Source: Arthrobacter_H rhombi (lineage in GTDB: Bacteria > Actinomycetota > Actinomycetes > Actinomycetales > Micrococcaceae). Taken from it: a stretch of 64,000 bases of DNA. The notes beneath the pieces were generated by a model, which worked only from the letters and a program-made list of their open reading frames with translations, searched no databases and was not told the origin of the DNA. The translations under genes were made by a program, and so were the position numbers. Positions 34,661 through 42,843 of the stretch are shown here, one piece after another. The stretch's first letter is position 1; the number at the start of each line of letters is the position of its first letter. The stretch spans positions 62,001-126,000 of the forward strand of contig NZ_BAAAIV010000025.1 in assembly GCF_039526245.1 (NCBI RefSeq), read 5' to 3'.

Positions 34661-36169
34661 ATGGCAGAGAAGCGGCGTGGACTAGGGCGAGGCCTTGGTG
34701 CTCTCATTTCCGGAAGCCCGGTTTCAGAGGATGAGGGCGTTTTGGGGGCCGCTGATACAACCCCGGAGATTTCTTCGACAGAAGATTCCAAGGGCAAGGA
34801 GTCCATTTCCCAGGGGCCATCCACAACTTCCTCGGGTGCAGCCGATGTTTCACGTGAAACGGACGTTCGGCCCGCTACCTCGAAGGTTTCACGTGAAACG
34901 ACGAATGCGAAGGATTCCGCGAAGAGAGCTTCGCGCATAGCGTCGGATTCTGAGGGATCAGTTGGTGGTGCCGAGCACTCTCCGGCGCAATCAAGGGTCA
35001 CGCCGGCCACCCCCTCAGCGAAGGCCGTTCGTTCGACTGGCAAGGAACAGGCTCGAAAGTCCCGCCCGGTAGATATGTTCTTTTCGCCAGGTAGTACAGA
35101 GTCATCGGCTTCTGTCTCTGGTGCGGACACTTCAAGCGCGAAGAAATCAACTGCCAACAGTCGAAACAGGCGCGTCGCGGTCCCTGATGTCCTCGGACAG
35201 GTTATGCAGCAGAAGGATGAGCGCGGTGTGCCCGATGCGCCGAACACGGATACCGAGCTACAGAATGCGTCGTTGCCGGCTGCTGCAGCCCCGACGATGA
35301 ATGAAAATGCCACCGCATCGGATGCTGTTTCACGTGAAACGTTGATAGCGGTCCCCGGGGCAACGTTTGCCGAGATCGCGGTCGGAGATATTCATCCCAA
35401 CCGTAAGCAACCGCGGACATCATTCGATGAAGATGACATGGCAGAGCTCGTTCACTCGATTCGCGAAGTGGGACTGCTTCAACCCATTGTTGTTCGTCCG
35501 TCGGGCGAAGAGAACGAGGAGAAGTATGAACTCGTCATGGGCGAGCGTCGGTGGCGCGCGGTTCAGGCTGCAGGGCTCTCACAAATTCCTGCGATTATCC
35601 GAAATACGTCGAATACGGATCTGCTAAGGGACGCGCTCCTTGAGAATCTGCATCGGTCCCAACTCAATCCCCTGGAGGAAGCTGCGGCCTACCAGCAACT
35701 TATGCAGGAATTCGAGTGCACTCAAGAAGAGCTCTCCGACCGAATAGGACGTTCACGACCGCAAATTTCGAACACTATTCGTCTGATGAAGCTGCCTGCG
35801 CTGGTGCAGCGTCGGGTTGCAGCTGGCGTCTTGTCTGCGGGTCACGCGAGGGCGCTCCTTGGATTGTCAGACAATGCGGAGATGGAGCGCGTTGCCCAGC
35901 GGATAGTGAACGAAGGTTTGTCCGTCAGGGCTACTGAGGAGCTCGTCGCGATGAGCGATGGGCTTAGGCGCCCCACGAAAGAGAAGACGCCTAGATCGAC
36001 CGCACGGCACGAGCGACTGGACTACTTGGCCAATTCGTTGTCTGATCACTTGGATACAAACGTTAAGATTACTCTTGGCGCAAAGAAGGGTCGCGTCAGT
36101 ATCGAATTTGGCAGCGTGGATGATCTGAACAGAATCATGAGCGTCATTTCGCCGACCCCAGAGAAGTAG
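34661..36169 (+). CDS. parB: Chromosome-partitioning protein ParB (Spo0J), with parS sites in its own gene
   Basis: ParB loads on parS as a CTP-dependent clamp. The N-terminal ParA-interacting peptide KRRGLGRGLGALI is present. A long disordered linker follows (about 20-210), then the CTPase domain (HPNRKQPR and GERRWRA) and a helix-turn-helix (SDRIGRSRPQISNTIRLMKL). At 502 residues it is long because of the linker. Three perfect parS sites in the linker encode a recurring VSRET peptide. ATG 34661 has AGAGGA upstream. Downstream more parS sites follow. Confidence 0.96.
   Translation: MAEKRRGLGRGLGALISGSPVSEDEGVLGAADTTPEISSTEDSKGKESISQGPSTTSSGAADVSRETDVRPATSKVSRETTNAKDSAKRASRIASDSEGSVGGAEHSPAQSRVTPATPSAKAVRSTGKEQARKSRPVDMFFSPGSTESSASVSGADTSSAKKSTANSRNRRVAVPDVLGQVMQQKDERGVPDAPNTDTELQNASLPAAAAPTMNENATASDAVSRETLIAVPGATFAEIAVGDIHPNRKQPRTSFDEDDMAELVHSIREVGLLQPIVVRPSGEENEEKYELVMGERRWRAVQAAGLSQIPAIIRNTSNTDLLRDALLENLHRSQLNPLEEAAAYQQLMQEFECTQEELSDRIGRSRPQISNTIRLMKLPALVQRRVAAGVLSAGHARALLGLSDNAEMERVAQRIVNEGLSVRATEELVAMSDGLRRPTKEKTPRSTARHERLDYLANSLSDHLDTNVKITLGAKKGRVSIEFGSVDDLNRIMSVISPTPEK
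34847..34860. promoter_or_regulatory. parS site inside parB (1)
   Basis: Perfect GTTTCACGTGAAAC, in frame as part of codons for VSRET. Confidence 0.94.
34886..34899. promoter_or_regulatory. parS site inside parB (2)
   Basis: Perfect GTTTCACGTGAAAC, 39 bp (13 codons) after the previous site and in the same frame. Confidence 0.94.
35327..35340. promoter_or_regulatory. parS site inside parB (3)
   Basis: Perfect GTTTCACGTGAAAC, again encoding VSRET, near the end of the linker. Confidence 0.94.
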
Positions 36170-36186
36170 ACCGTTCTATCGTCTAT

Positions 36187-36200
36187 GTTCCACGTGGAAC
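36187..36200. promoter_or_regulatory. Variant parS-like site
   Basis: GTTCCACGTGGAAC is a perfect palindrome that differs from parS by one symmetrical base pair in each half. It is placed just after the parB stop, among true sites. Confidence 0.6.
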
Positions 36201-36526
36201 ATTGACGAACGATCCCACGGGAGTTTCCCAAGCTTCGGATATACCTCTCGTTTTTGTGGCGTTCGAAGACTTGGCATATAGCTCCTACCGCGCTCCCGGA
36301 TATGTTTGGTTCAAGCGTGCTGTGGAACGGATCGTGAGCTGCTTCCCCCTGGAAACCCCTCGGCAAGTACAATCCCGCTGCCCCGTGTTCATGGCTATCC
36401 AGGCCATCTCGACACGATCAGGACGGTCGAGGCGACCTTCTTGATTCGGTTATTGCGCGACTCGTAGGCTCAAGGCAATCCGCCAGACAGGCTAAGAATT
36501 CGTGGCGCAGCCTCCGAGACCGCATG

Positions 36527-36540
36527 GTTTCACGTGAAAC
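36527..36540. promoter_or_regulatory. parS site downstream of parB
   Basis: Perfect GTTTCACGTGAAAC in the non-coding stretch. Confidence 0.94.
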
Positions 36541-37228
36541 TCTTCTCCTACAGTTCCGGGTCACGCCACGGATAATTGTAAAGAGCACCCGGAATCGACC
36601 TGCATATGTCTAGTCGTTGCTTCAAGTCGAGGGAATGATATTGGAGGGTGTCCTGGGACCAGCGCTTGCAAACTGGCAGACTTCATCAGCATCTCCCCGA
36701 AGAGAGCACGTATCATGAGGACGGTTCACAGGGGCGAGTTCTTGACGATGGCGTGCGGTACTTGCGTGGATCGCCTACCGCCTTAAGCGGCGAATGCCAG
36801 TTTTCGATTTGGGACGAGCGTCATGTGATGTCCACATTTGATGTGAGAATATGCAAGGCATGGCATGGAGGCCAGTAGAACGTCTCCATGCATTGATGCC
36901 GCGGACCTGCCGAGACCTGTCAGCGTATGTTGCGTGGGCCTCTGGCGCGGGCAAGGGCGCCGTCGCACCAGAACAGGGTTTCAAGGGGAAAACAAGCAAT
37001 TGCAGTTGGTTAGTAACCACGTGGGGTTCACACACAGAATTCAGCTGCGTATCGGGGGCCTGGAGCGTGAAGTGGGTGTCCGCCTCAGTGCCCCTCAGCG
37101 GGGGAAGTCCTCGTAATCGCCCTGCAATCCATATGGTGACCGTGGGGAAGTACTTGGTATTGGTGAGTCGGAAGTCGAGTCCCTCGGGCTCTCAGGGAAC
37201 GGTACAGCGCGTCTGGGGCAAGCAAAAA

Positions 37229-37268
37229 GGAGGGGCCGTAACCGTCTGACGACGGCTACGGCCCCTCC
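37229..37268 (-). terminator. Terminator of the trxB-trxA transcript
   Basis: The arms GGAGGGGCCGTA and TACGGCCCCTCC with an inner CCGTC/GACGG form an 18-bp stem. On the minus strand it is followed by TTTTTGCTTG, a classic rho-independent signal. It lies 43 bp after the trxA stop. Confidence 0.95.
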
Positions 37269-37311
37269 TACCCTGTACTGGCCGCTGTGCGGCGATCCTG
37301 GGTTTTCTGTG

Positions 37312-37641
37312 TCAGAGGTAGGCTGCGAACTCTTGTTCCAGAGCCTGCTTCGGCTTCGCTCCGATGGACGTGGCTACGTGATCTCCATTTTGGAAGACGT
37401 AAACCGCGGGGATGCTGGTGATGCCGTATTTGGCAGCGATGCCCGGGTTCTCGTCGACGTTGACTTTCACCACGTCGATCTTCTCGGAGTGCTCTGCGGC
37501 AATCTGATCCAGAATTGGGGACAGCATGCGGCACGGCCCGCACCATTCTGCCCAGAAATCCACGATCACGGGCTTGGAGGAATCCAGCACGTCAGCTTGG
37601 AAAGAGCTGTCTGTAACGTCCTTTGCCTGGCTCATGTTCAT
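37312..37641 (-). CDS. trxA: Thioredoxin
   Basis: The 109-residue thioredoxin has the active site WCGPC at about residues 31-35. It reduces disulfides in cytoplasmic proteins with electrons from TrxB. The gene starts 19 bp after the trxB stop, so they are cotranscribed. This is the origin-linked thioredoxin pair conserved in actinobacteria. Confidence 0.97.
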   Translation of the reverse strand: MNMSQAKDVTDSSFQADVLDSSKPVIVDFWAEWCGPCRMLSPILDQIAAEHSEKIDVVKVNVDENPGIAAKYGITSIPAVYVFQNGDHVATSIGAKPKQALEQEFAAYL

Positions 37642-37660
37642 TCTCCCTTTCTTGAGGAAA

Positions 37661-38641
37661 TTAGTTGGATACGGCAGTGCTGTTGTCGGCCGGCACCGTC
37701 AGGTTCGAGAGGTAGTGTTCGACGTCGAGTGCGGCAACGCAGCCGGAGCCGGCAGCCGTGACTGCTTGGCGGTACGTCGGGTCGATGACGTCGCCGGCCG
37801 CGAAGACACCGTCCAAGTTCGTCTTTGAGGTACGTCCCTGCACGGCTATGGTGCCCTCAGACGTCAGGTCCAACTGGTCTTTCACCAGATCTGTCCTTGG
37901 GTCATTTCCGATCGCCACGAATACGCCGGTGACCGGCAGTTCGGATGTGGTGCCATCAATCAGGTTCACCAGCTGAAGGCCAGAAACCTTGTCCGTACCC
38001 ACCACGTCGTCAACGGCCGTATTCCAGATGAATTCGATCTTGGGGTGTGCCAGTGCACGGTCTGCCATGATCTTGGAAGCTCGAAGTTCCTCGCGACGGT
38101 GAACCACGGTCACCTTCGAAGCGAATTTGGTCAGGAAGAGCGCTTCTTCCATGGCGGAGTCACCGCCGCCAATCACGGCGATTTCCTGCTCGCGGAAGAA
38201 GAACCCATCACACGTGGCGCACCAAGAGACGCCATGACCGGAGAGGCGCTTTTCGTTGGGCAATCCAAGTTCCCGGTAGGCGGAACCCGTGGAAACGATG
38301 ACTGCACGGGCCTTGTACTCGGTCCCGTCGGCGAGTATTACGTTCTTCACATCGCCGGACAGGTCGACCGAAGCGACGTCCTCGTATTGGATCTCAGCAC
38401 CAAAACGTTCGGCCTGGGCCTGCATGTTGTCCATCAGATCGGGCCCGAGGATTCCTTCGCGGAAGCCGGGGAAGTTCTCCACGTCCGTCGTGTTCATCAA
38501 TTCGCCGCCGGCAGTGACGGATCCTGCAATGACGAGGGGTGCCAGATTGGCCCGAGCCGTGTACACGGCTGCCGTATACCCCGCGGGCCCCGAACCGATG
38601 ATGATGACATCGCGGATGGCATCTGATGTTTCTGTGGCCAC
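37661..38641 (-). CDS. trxB: Thioredoxin-disulfide reductase
   Basis: This is an NADPH-dependent flavoprotein. The FAD motif is IIGSGPAGYTAAVY. The redox pair lies in SWCATCDG. The NADPH motif is IGGGDSAMEEA. I chose GTG 38641, with GGAGG ten bases upstream; the open frame extends a further 50 codons without support. The length is 326 residues. Confidence 0.96.
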   Translation of the reverse strand: MATETSDAIRDVIIIGSGPAGYTAAVYTARANLAPLVIAGSVTAGGELMNTTDVENFPGFREGILGPDLMDNMQAQAERFGAEIQYEDVASVDLSGDVKNVILADGTEYKARAVIVSTGSAYRELGLPNEKRLSGHGVSWCATCDGFFFREQEIAVIGGGDSAMEEALFLTKFASKVTVVHRREELRASKIMADRALAHPKIEFIWNTAVDDVVGTDKVSGLQLVNLIDGTTSELPVTGVFVAIGNDPRTDLVKDQLDLTSEGTIAVQGRTSKTNLDGVFAAGDVIDPTYRQAVTAAGSGCVAALDVEHYLSNLTVPADNSTAVSN

Positions 38642-38756
38642 GCTGTGTGTACCTCCGGGTTTGGTCCGTGCTGGGAGTCGGCTTCCGGCACGGAAATGTT
38701 GGTCATCTCTTGCCCTGCACAACGGTGTCGTGCTGGTCGGTATTCCCGGTGGGGTG

Positions 38757-40427
38757 TCAGGACACCTTGATCTCGGAAATCTGGAGTCCATAGGGACGTG
38801 AACTATTCGACGTTGAGGCGAGCCGCGGCAATTCCGTCACGTTGATGAACACGTACTTGCCCTTCACGCCCTTGCTGCCGTCTCCTGAAACAGGAACTGT
38901 AACCGTCGGCCCCGTGAAGGATCCGGATGCCACCTCTTGGGCTGAGCCCAGATCTTCGCTATCGCCGACATTGACTTGGAAGGAACCGCCGGTTGCATTG
39001 AGGCCGGTCAGCTGGACCTCGGAAACGGTAGCTTCGTCCTTCAGCTTCGCCACCAGCACCATGTTGGAGGCGAACCCGCCGAATTCCGGAGTCGTGTATG
39101 AGTAGGACCTGTACATGCTTCCCTGGCTGCCATCGATGGCCTTCGCCAAGGTTGAGTCGGTTTCGGCATTGAGAGCCTGGTTCCCCGGCACCAAGCGCGT
39201 GAGATCCGCGATTTCCGGAGCTGCGGTCGGCGCGTTCGAGTCGGACTCCGACGCGCCGGAGGAATTGGCTCCTGCCTCCGAGTTCGTTCCCTGGGCGGAA
39301 TCCCCAGCGACCGGGGCGGTATTGTTCTTGCCCAAGGTGTTGAATGCGAAGACGACGCCGACCACGAGGACCACGACGAGTAGCGCCCCGACCAGGATTC
39401 GGGTCATCTTCCCCGCACCGGCAGACTCTTCGTTGTCGGAGTCGTCGTCGGCATATTCCGGTTCGCTGGGCGCGGCAGAGTAATTGCGTGCAGCTGCCGG
39501 GAAAACCGAAGCCGGTCGTTCGTAGGGCGCTTCTTGGACTGGCTCCGCCGAGTGCTCGGAAACCTCGGAGCCGGCCGCCGTCACCGCTGCGGGGCCCACG
39601 ATGTCGCCGTTTGCGGTATCCACCTCAAGCTGCGATCCACCGCTGGGGGCAGTTTCATCGTCGGCGGCACCCCAGTGGGTCACCGCTTCCGTGCCCCGCG
39701 CCTCCTCGGAGTCTGCTCGCGTAACGGGGTGGGCAGTGGTTGTCGGGGTCTTTGGTGGTACTTGGGGCCGTTCCGGGATGCCCGGGGCGGCTGCGGTGGC
39801 CGGGTTGGCGGCCTGGCCATCCGGCTCCCCGGCATCCTGAGACGAAGCAGCAGAGGCGGCCCCAGCGGCTGCCACCGCGGACCCGGCGCCCGCCGCGCCC
39901 GCGACCGCAGCGTCGTCGTCCTTTTTGCCTCGTCCAAAGCGGTTGGTCAGTCCGGTGAGGCGCTTGGCCACGCGCCCGCCGACATTGCGCTCCTCGTTGG
40001 CCTCCAGCTCCTCCCAGTACTCGTCCTCGTCCTCATAGACTTCGGGCTCGGCGCTACGGGTCACGCCGAAGATCTCCGATCCGAGCGTGTCGGTGTAGAA
40101 GGGCTCGACGAACGGGGCATCGCGCTGGATGACGAGATCAAGCAGGTCGGCTGGGCTGGCCGTGTTGGTGATGAGGTAGGTGCTGCCATCGGAAATACCC
40201 AAGTCCAGGACCTGCATCGATCCGTACCGTTCACCCGTGGCGATCTCACGGGCACTGGTGGCTACCTGGCTGGCGTTTTCTGGAGCGGCAACGAGGATGC
40301 TCACCGAGCGGTTCAGTACCTGATCCATCCCGCCCAAGACGGCGTCGCCGTCGGCGGAGGTCAAAACCAGTTCGGTGACCTTGTAACGGCCTCCCAGGAT
40401 GGTTCCGACATCGATGGGCTGCGACAC
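38757..40427 (-). CDS. MurJ-associated pseudokinase with an extracellular discoidin-like domain
   Basis: The 556-residue protein has a kinase N-lobe-like segment (about 8-110, starting GGRYKVTELV), but no HRD catalytic loop or DFG is visible. A long acidic and Ala/Pro-rich linker follows. One transmembrane helix (about 345-365) leads to an outer Ser-rich spacer. The C-terminal beta domain (about 410-555) resembles the F5/8 type C or galactose-binding fold. In Mycobacterium these modules are fused to the C-terminus of MviN/MurJ, where PknB phosphorylates the pseudokinase and FhaA binds it. Here the module is a separate gene 98 bp after murJ. Confidence 0.75.
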   Translation of the reverse strand: MSQPIDVGTILGGRYKVTELVLTSADGDAVLGGMDQVLNRSVSILVAAPENASQVATSAREIATGERYGSMQVLDLGISDGSTYLITNTASPADLLDLVIQRDAPFVEPFYTDTLGSEIFGVTRSAEPEVYEDEDEYWEELEANEERNVGGRVAKRLTGLTNRFGRGKKDDDAAVAGAAGAGSAVAAAGAASAASSQDAGEPDGQAANPATAAAPGIPERPQVPPKTPTTTAHPVTRADSEEARGTEAVTHWGAADDETAPSGGSQLEVDTANGDIVGPAAVTAAGSEVSEHSAEPVQEAPYERPASVFPAAARNYSAAPSEPEYADDDSDNEESAGAGKMTRILVGALLVVVLVVGVVFAFNTLGKNNTAPVAGDSAQGTNSEAGANSSGASESDSNAPTAAPEIADLTRLVPGNQALNAETDSTLAKAIDGSQGSMYRSYSYTTPEFGGFASNMVLVAKLKDEATVSEVQLTGLNATGGSFQVNVGDSEDLGSAQEVASGSFTGPTVTVPVSGDGSKGVKGKYVFINVTELPRLASTSNSSRPYGLQISEIKVS

Positions 40428-40525
40428 TATTGACTCCCGGGATTGATGGTGGGTACCTGGGCACCCTCGTGCTTTGCTGTGTCCATGCTACCGGTGACCG
40501 TGCCCGCGCCGTATGTCATCGGCCC

Positions 40526-42229
40526 CTATCGGCGCAACCTTTTGCCCAAGTCCGGGATGCGGCGAGCGAGCGGTCCGATGAAATTCTGCAGTTCGGGAAC
40601 GCGGGCCGCCTTGAGCAGGAGGAGGAAGACGACGGCCATGACGCTGCCCACGACCGCAATGGTCACCAGGGCCGCGATGATCGACTGCCAGGCAAAACCG
40701 TTCGTGAACCCGCCCATCGCCCAGAGCACGACCATTCCGGCGGCACCGGAGAGCACCGAGAACCATCCGATGCGGATGTAGCTGTCGAGGACTTCGCGTA
40801 TTCCGTAGTCACCGTAGCGACGGACGACGAGGACATGGGCCAGGACCGCGGAGGCGATGTTGGTGACCCCGAACAGCAAGGCGATTCCCAGGGCGATCTT
40901 CGTCGCCGGCAGGGCGGCCGCCAGCCCATACGCCAGGACGACGCCGATGACGGCGATCGCGGTTTGGATCACCATCGGGGTCCGGGTGTCCTCCTCGGCA
41001 AAGAACACGCGGATCAGGAAGAAATGGACGCTCTTGAAGGGCAATCCCAGCGCCGTCAGCAACAGCAATTGGCCAATCGCCGCACCGGCAATGGCCGCGT
41101 TCGGCCCGGAACCGGCAAACAGGCGTCCCAGCTGTCCGGCCAGGACGATGAAGGCCACGGTCGCGAACACGACGGGGATTGCCGTCGTCCGCAGCCCGAG
41201 GGAGAGGGTGGGGGCCACCTTTTCGGGTTTGCCGTCGGCAAAGGCGCGCGAGAGCTCGTTGAACAGCACAGTGGCCAGGGACAGGGCGAAGATGGAATGG
41301 GGTAGCACCGTGACCAGCTGCATCGCATTCAGTGCCTGCTCGCCGGGTATTGCTGCGGCTTCGGCGGATGGAAGCGAGTCGCGGGCGCCCACTGTGCTGG
41401 AGACCAGCCGTGCGTACACCAGTGAAGCGACGTTGCCCACGGTCATGGAGACCAGGGTCCAGGCGGCCAGCTTGCCGACGTGGCGTAGGCCCATGCCGCG
41501 CCAATTGAACTTGGGGCGAATGCGTAGCCCGGACCGCGCCAGCGGGACGAACAAGACAATCGCCTGGATGGCGATGCCCAGCGTCGAACCGCCGGCAAGC
41601 CAGATGGTCTGTGCCGTCGTCCAGTTGCCCACCGTATGGGGATTGCTGCCGTTGGCCCCAAAAGAGGCCATGAACAGGAGGATGACCACGATCTGCACGA
41701 CGTTGTTCGCCACCGGCGCCCACATGTACGAGCCGAAACGGCCATGGGCGTTCAGGGCCTGGCCGACCACTGCGTAGACACCGTAGAAGAAGACCTGGGG
41801 CAGACACCAGTAGGCGAAGGTCGTCCCCAATTCGATGGCCGCCGGAGACCAGCCCTTGGTCAACACCGTGATGATCGGCCCGGCCCCCAGGGTCAACAGG
41901 ACCGTGAACGCGCCCATCACCACGATCGTCAGCGTGATGAGCCGACTGGTGTAGTCAGATCCCTTGTCCGCCGCCCGGGAGGCCTTGATCAGCTGCGGGA
42001 CGAGGACGACATTGAAGATGCCGCCGGCCAACAACATGAAGATGATGTTGGGGATGACATTGGCTTTTTCGAAGATGTCGGCGACGTTGGCGTTGGAGCC
42101 GATGGCCACGGCCAGCAGCGCGGTACGCACGAAGCCCAGGACCCGGGACACCATGGTGCCGGATGCCATGAGGGCATACGCCTTCGCGTGCGAACCACTT
42201 TTCTGGTCCGTGGCGGTCTCAGTTGCCAT
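40526..42229 (-). CDS. murJ: Lipid II flippase MurJ (MviN)
   Basis: This MOP-superfamily flippase of 567 residues has about 14 transmembrane helices and moves lipid II to the outer membrane face. Conserved segments include MASGTMVSRVLGFVRT at the N-terminus, LMLLAGGIFN-type helix 2 (FMLLAGGIFNVVLVP) and the PHSIF motif. It ends soon after the last helix and lacks the fused C-terminal pseudokinase of mycobacteria. ATG 42229 overlaps the Nudix gene end by 11 bp. Confidence 0.94.
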   Translation of the reverse strand: MATETATDQKSGSHAKAYALMASGTMVSRVLGFVRTALLAVAIGSNANVADIFEKANVIPNIIFMLLAGGIFNVVLVPQLIKASRAADKGSDYTSRLITLTIVVMGAFTVLLTLGAGPIITVLTKGWSPAAIELGTTFAYWCLPQVFFYGVYAVVGQALNAHGRFGSYMWAPVANNVVQIVVILLFMASFGANGSNPHTVGNWTTAQTIWLAGGSTLGIAIQAIVLFVPLARSGLRIRPKFNWRGMGLRHVGKLAAWTLVSMTVGNVASLVYARLVSSTVGARDSLPSAEAAAIPGEQALNAMQLVTVLPHSIFALSLATVLFNELSRAFADGKPEKVAPTLSLGLRTTAIPVVFATVAFIVLAGQLGRLFAGSGPNAAIAGAAIGQLLLLTALGLPFKSVHFFLIRVFFAEEDTRTPMVIQTAIAVIGVVLAYGLAAALPATKIALGIALLFGVTNIASAVLAHVLVVRRYGDYGIREVLDSYIRIGWFSVLSGAAGMVVLWAMGGFTNGFAWQSIIAALVTIAVVGSVMAVVFLLLLKAARVPELQNFIGPLARRIPDLGKRLRR

Positions 42230-42746
42230 GCTGCGGGAGGACTTCGCGGGCCAACTCCGCGATGCGACGTTCGTTGGGGAAGGAGAGTTTCCTACCCAGG
42301 TCCGCGATCGGGATCCAGGCGACATCGACTGCTTCATGGTCGGGGTCGTTTTCGATGGTCAGTTCGCCGCCGGTGGCTTCGAGCAGGAAGTGGTGGACCG
42401 TCTTGTGTACCCGGTAGTTCGACACGGTGAACCAGTAGTCGATGCTGCCCAGCGGTGCGAGGATCCGGCCGGCGATCCCGGTTTCCTCGTCGACTTCGCG
42501 GACGGCTGCCTCTTCGTTGGTTTCCTCGCCCTCTGGATGTCCCTTGGGCAGGCACCATTCGAGACGTCCGCCACGGTTGTACCGGGCGATGATGGCGACG
42601 GGGAGCTGCGGCAGCGAGGTATCAACGATCACGCCACCGGAGGAAACTTCCTCGACAGTGGGCAATGCGTGATGGCCCGGCTGCGCAGACGCCATGGAGG
42701 CGTTCAGCGGAGTGCGCTTCGGAGCGCGGGGAACTGGATGGGCCAT
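42219..42746 (-). CDS. Nudix hydrolase
   Basis: The 175-residue protein has a full Nudix box, GHPEGEETNEEAAVREVDEE followed by TGI, that binds metal and hydrolyses nucleoside diphosphate-linked substrates. The substrate is unknown. I chose ATG 42746 (MAHPVPRAP); a longer frame begins at 42794. It is divergent from pcnA and coupled to murJ. The pair Nudix and pcnA is conserved near murJ in actinobacteria (Rv3908/Rv3907). Confidence 0.88.
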   Translation of the reverse strand: MAHPVPRAPKRTPLNASMASAQPGHHALPTVEEVSSGGVIVDTSLPQLPVAIIARYNRGGRLEWCLPKGHPEGEETNEEAAVREVDEETGIAGRILAPLGSIDYWFTVSNYRVHKTVHHFLLEATGGELTIENDPDHEAVDVAWIPIADLGRKLSFPNERRIAELAREVLPQHGN

Positions 42747-42843
42747 GGAAGCCACTCTATCCATCTTTGGTGTGCACATGCGTCCGCCCCGCACATGACG
42801 CGCGTCAGGCGGGGGCGGAAAAATCTGACAAGCTTAATGCACT

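Larger units (their letters stand above)
36170..37228. other. Gene-free stretch between parB and trxA
   Basis: More than 1 kb contains only short frames (up to 132 codons at 36851-37249) without a recognisable family, and I annotate none. It holds one perfect and one variant parS site in its first 370 bases. In mycobacteria this interval holds cwlM and a small gene, so it may be a decayed remnant, but I could not detect similarity by eye. Confidence 0.6.

Noticed and set aside
36851..37249. 132-codon plus-strand frame near the trxA terminator
   Set aside because: It has no recognisable domain, a poor ribosome site, and it runs into the stem of the trxA terminator. It was left as non-coding.
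38757..40427. Active third Ser/Thr kinase
   Set aside because: The N-terminal segment resembles a kinase lobe, but there is no HRD catalytic loop or DFG motif, so catalysis is not expected.
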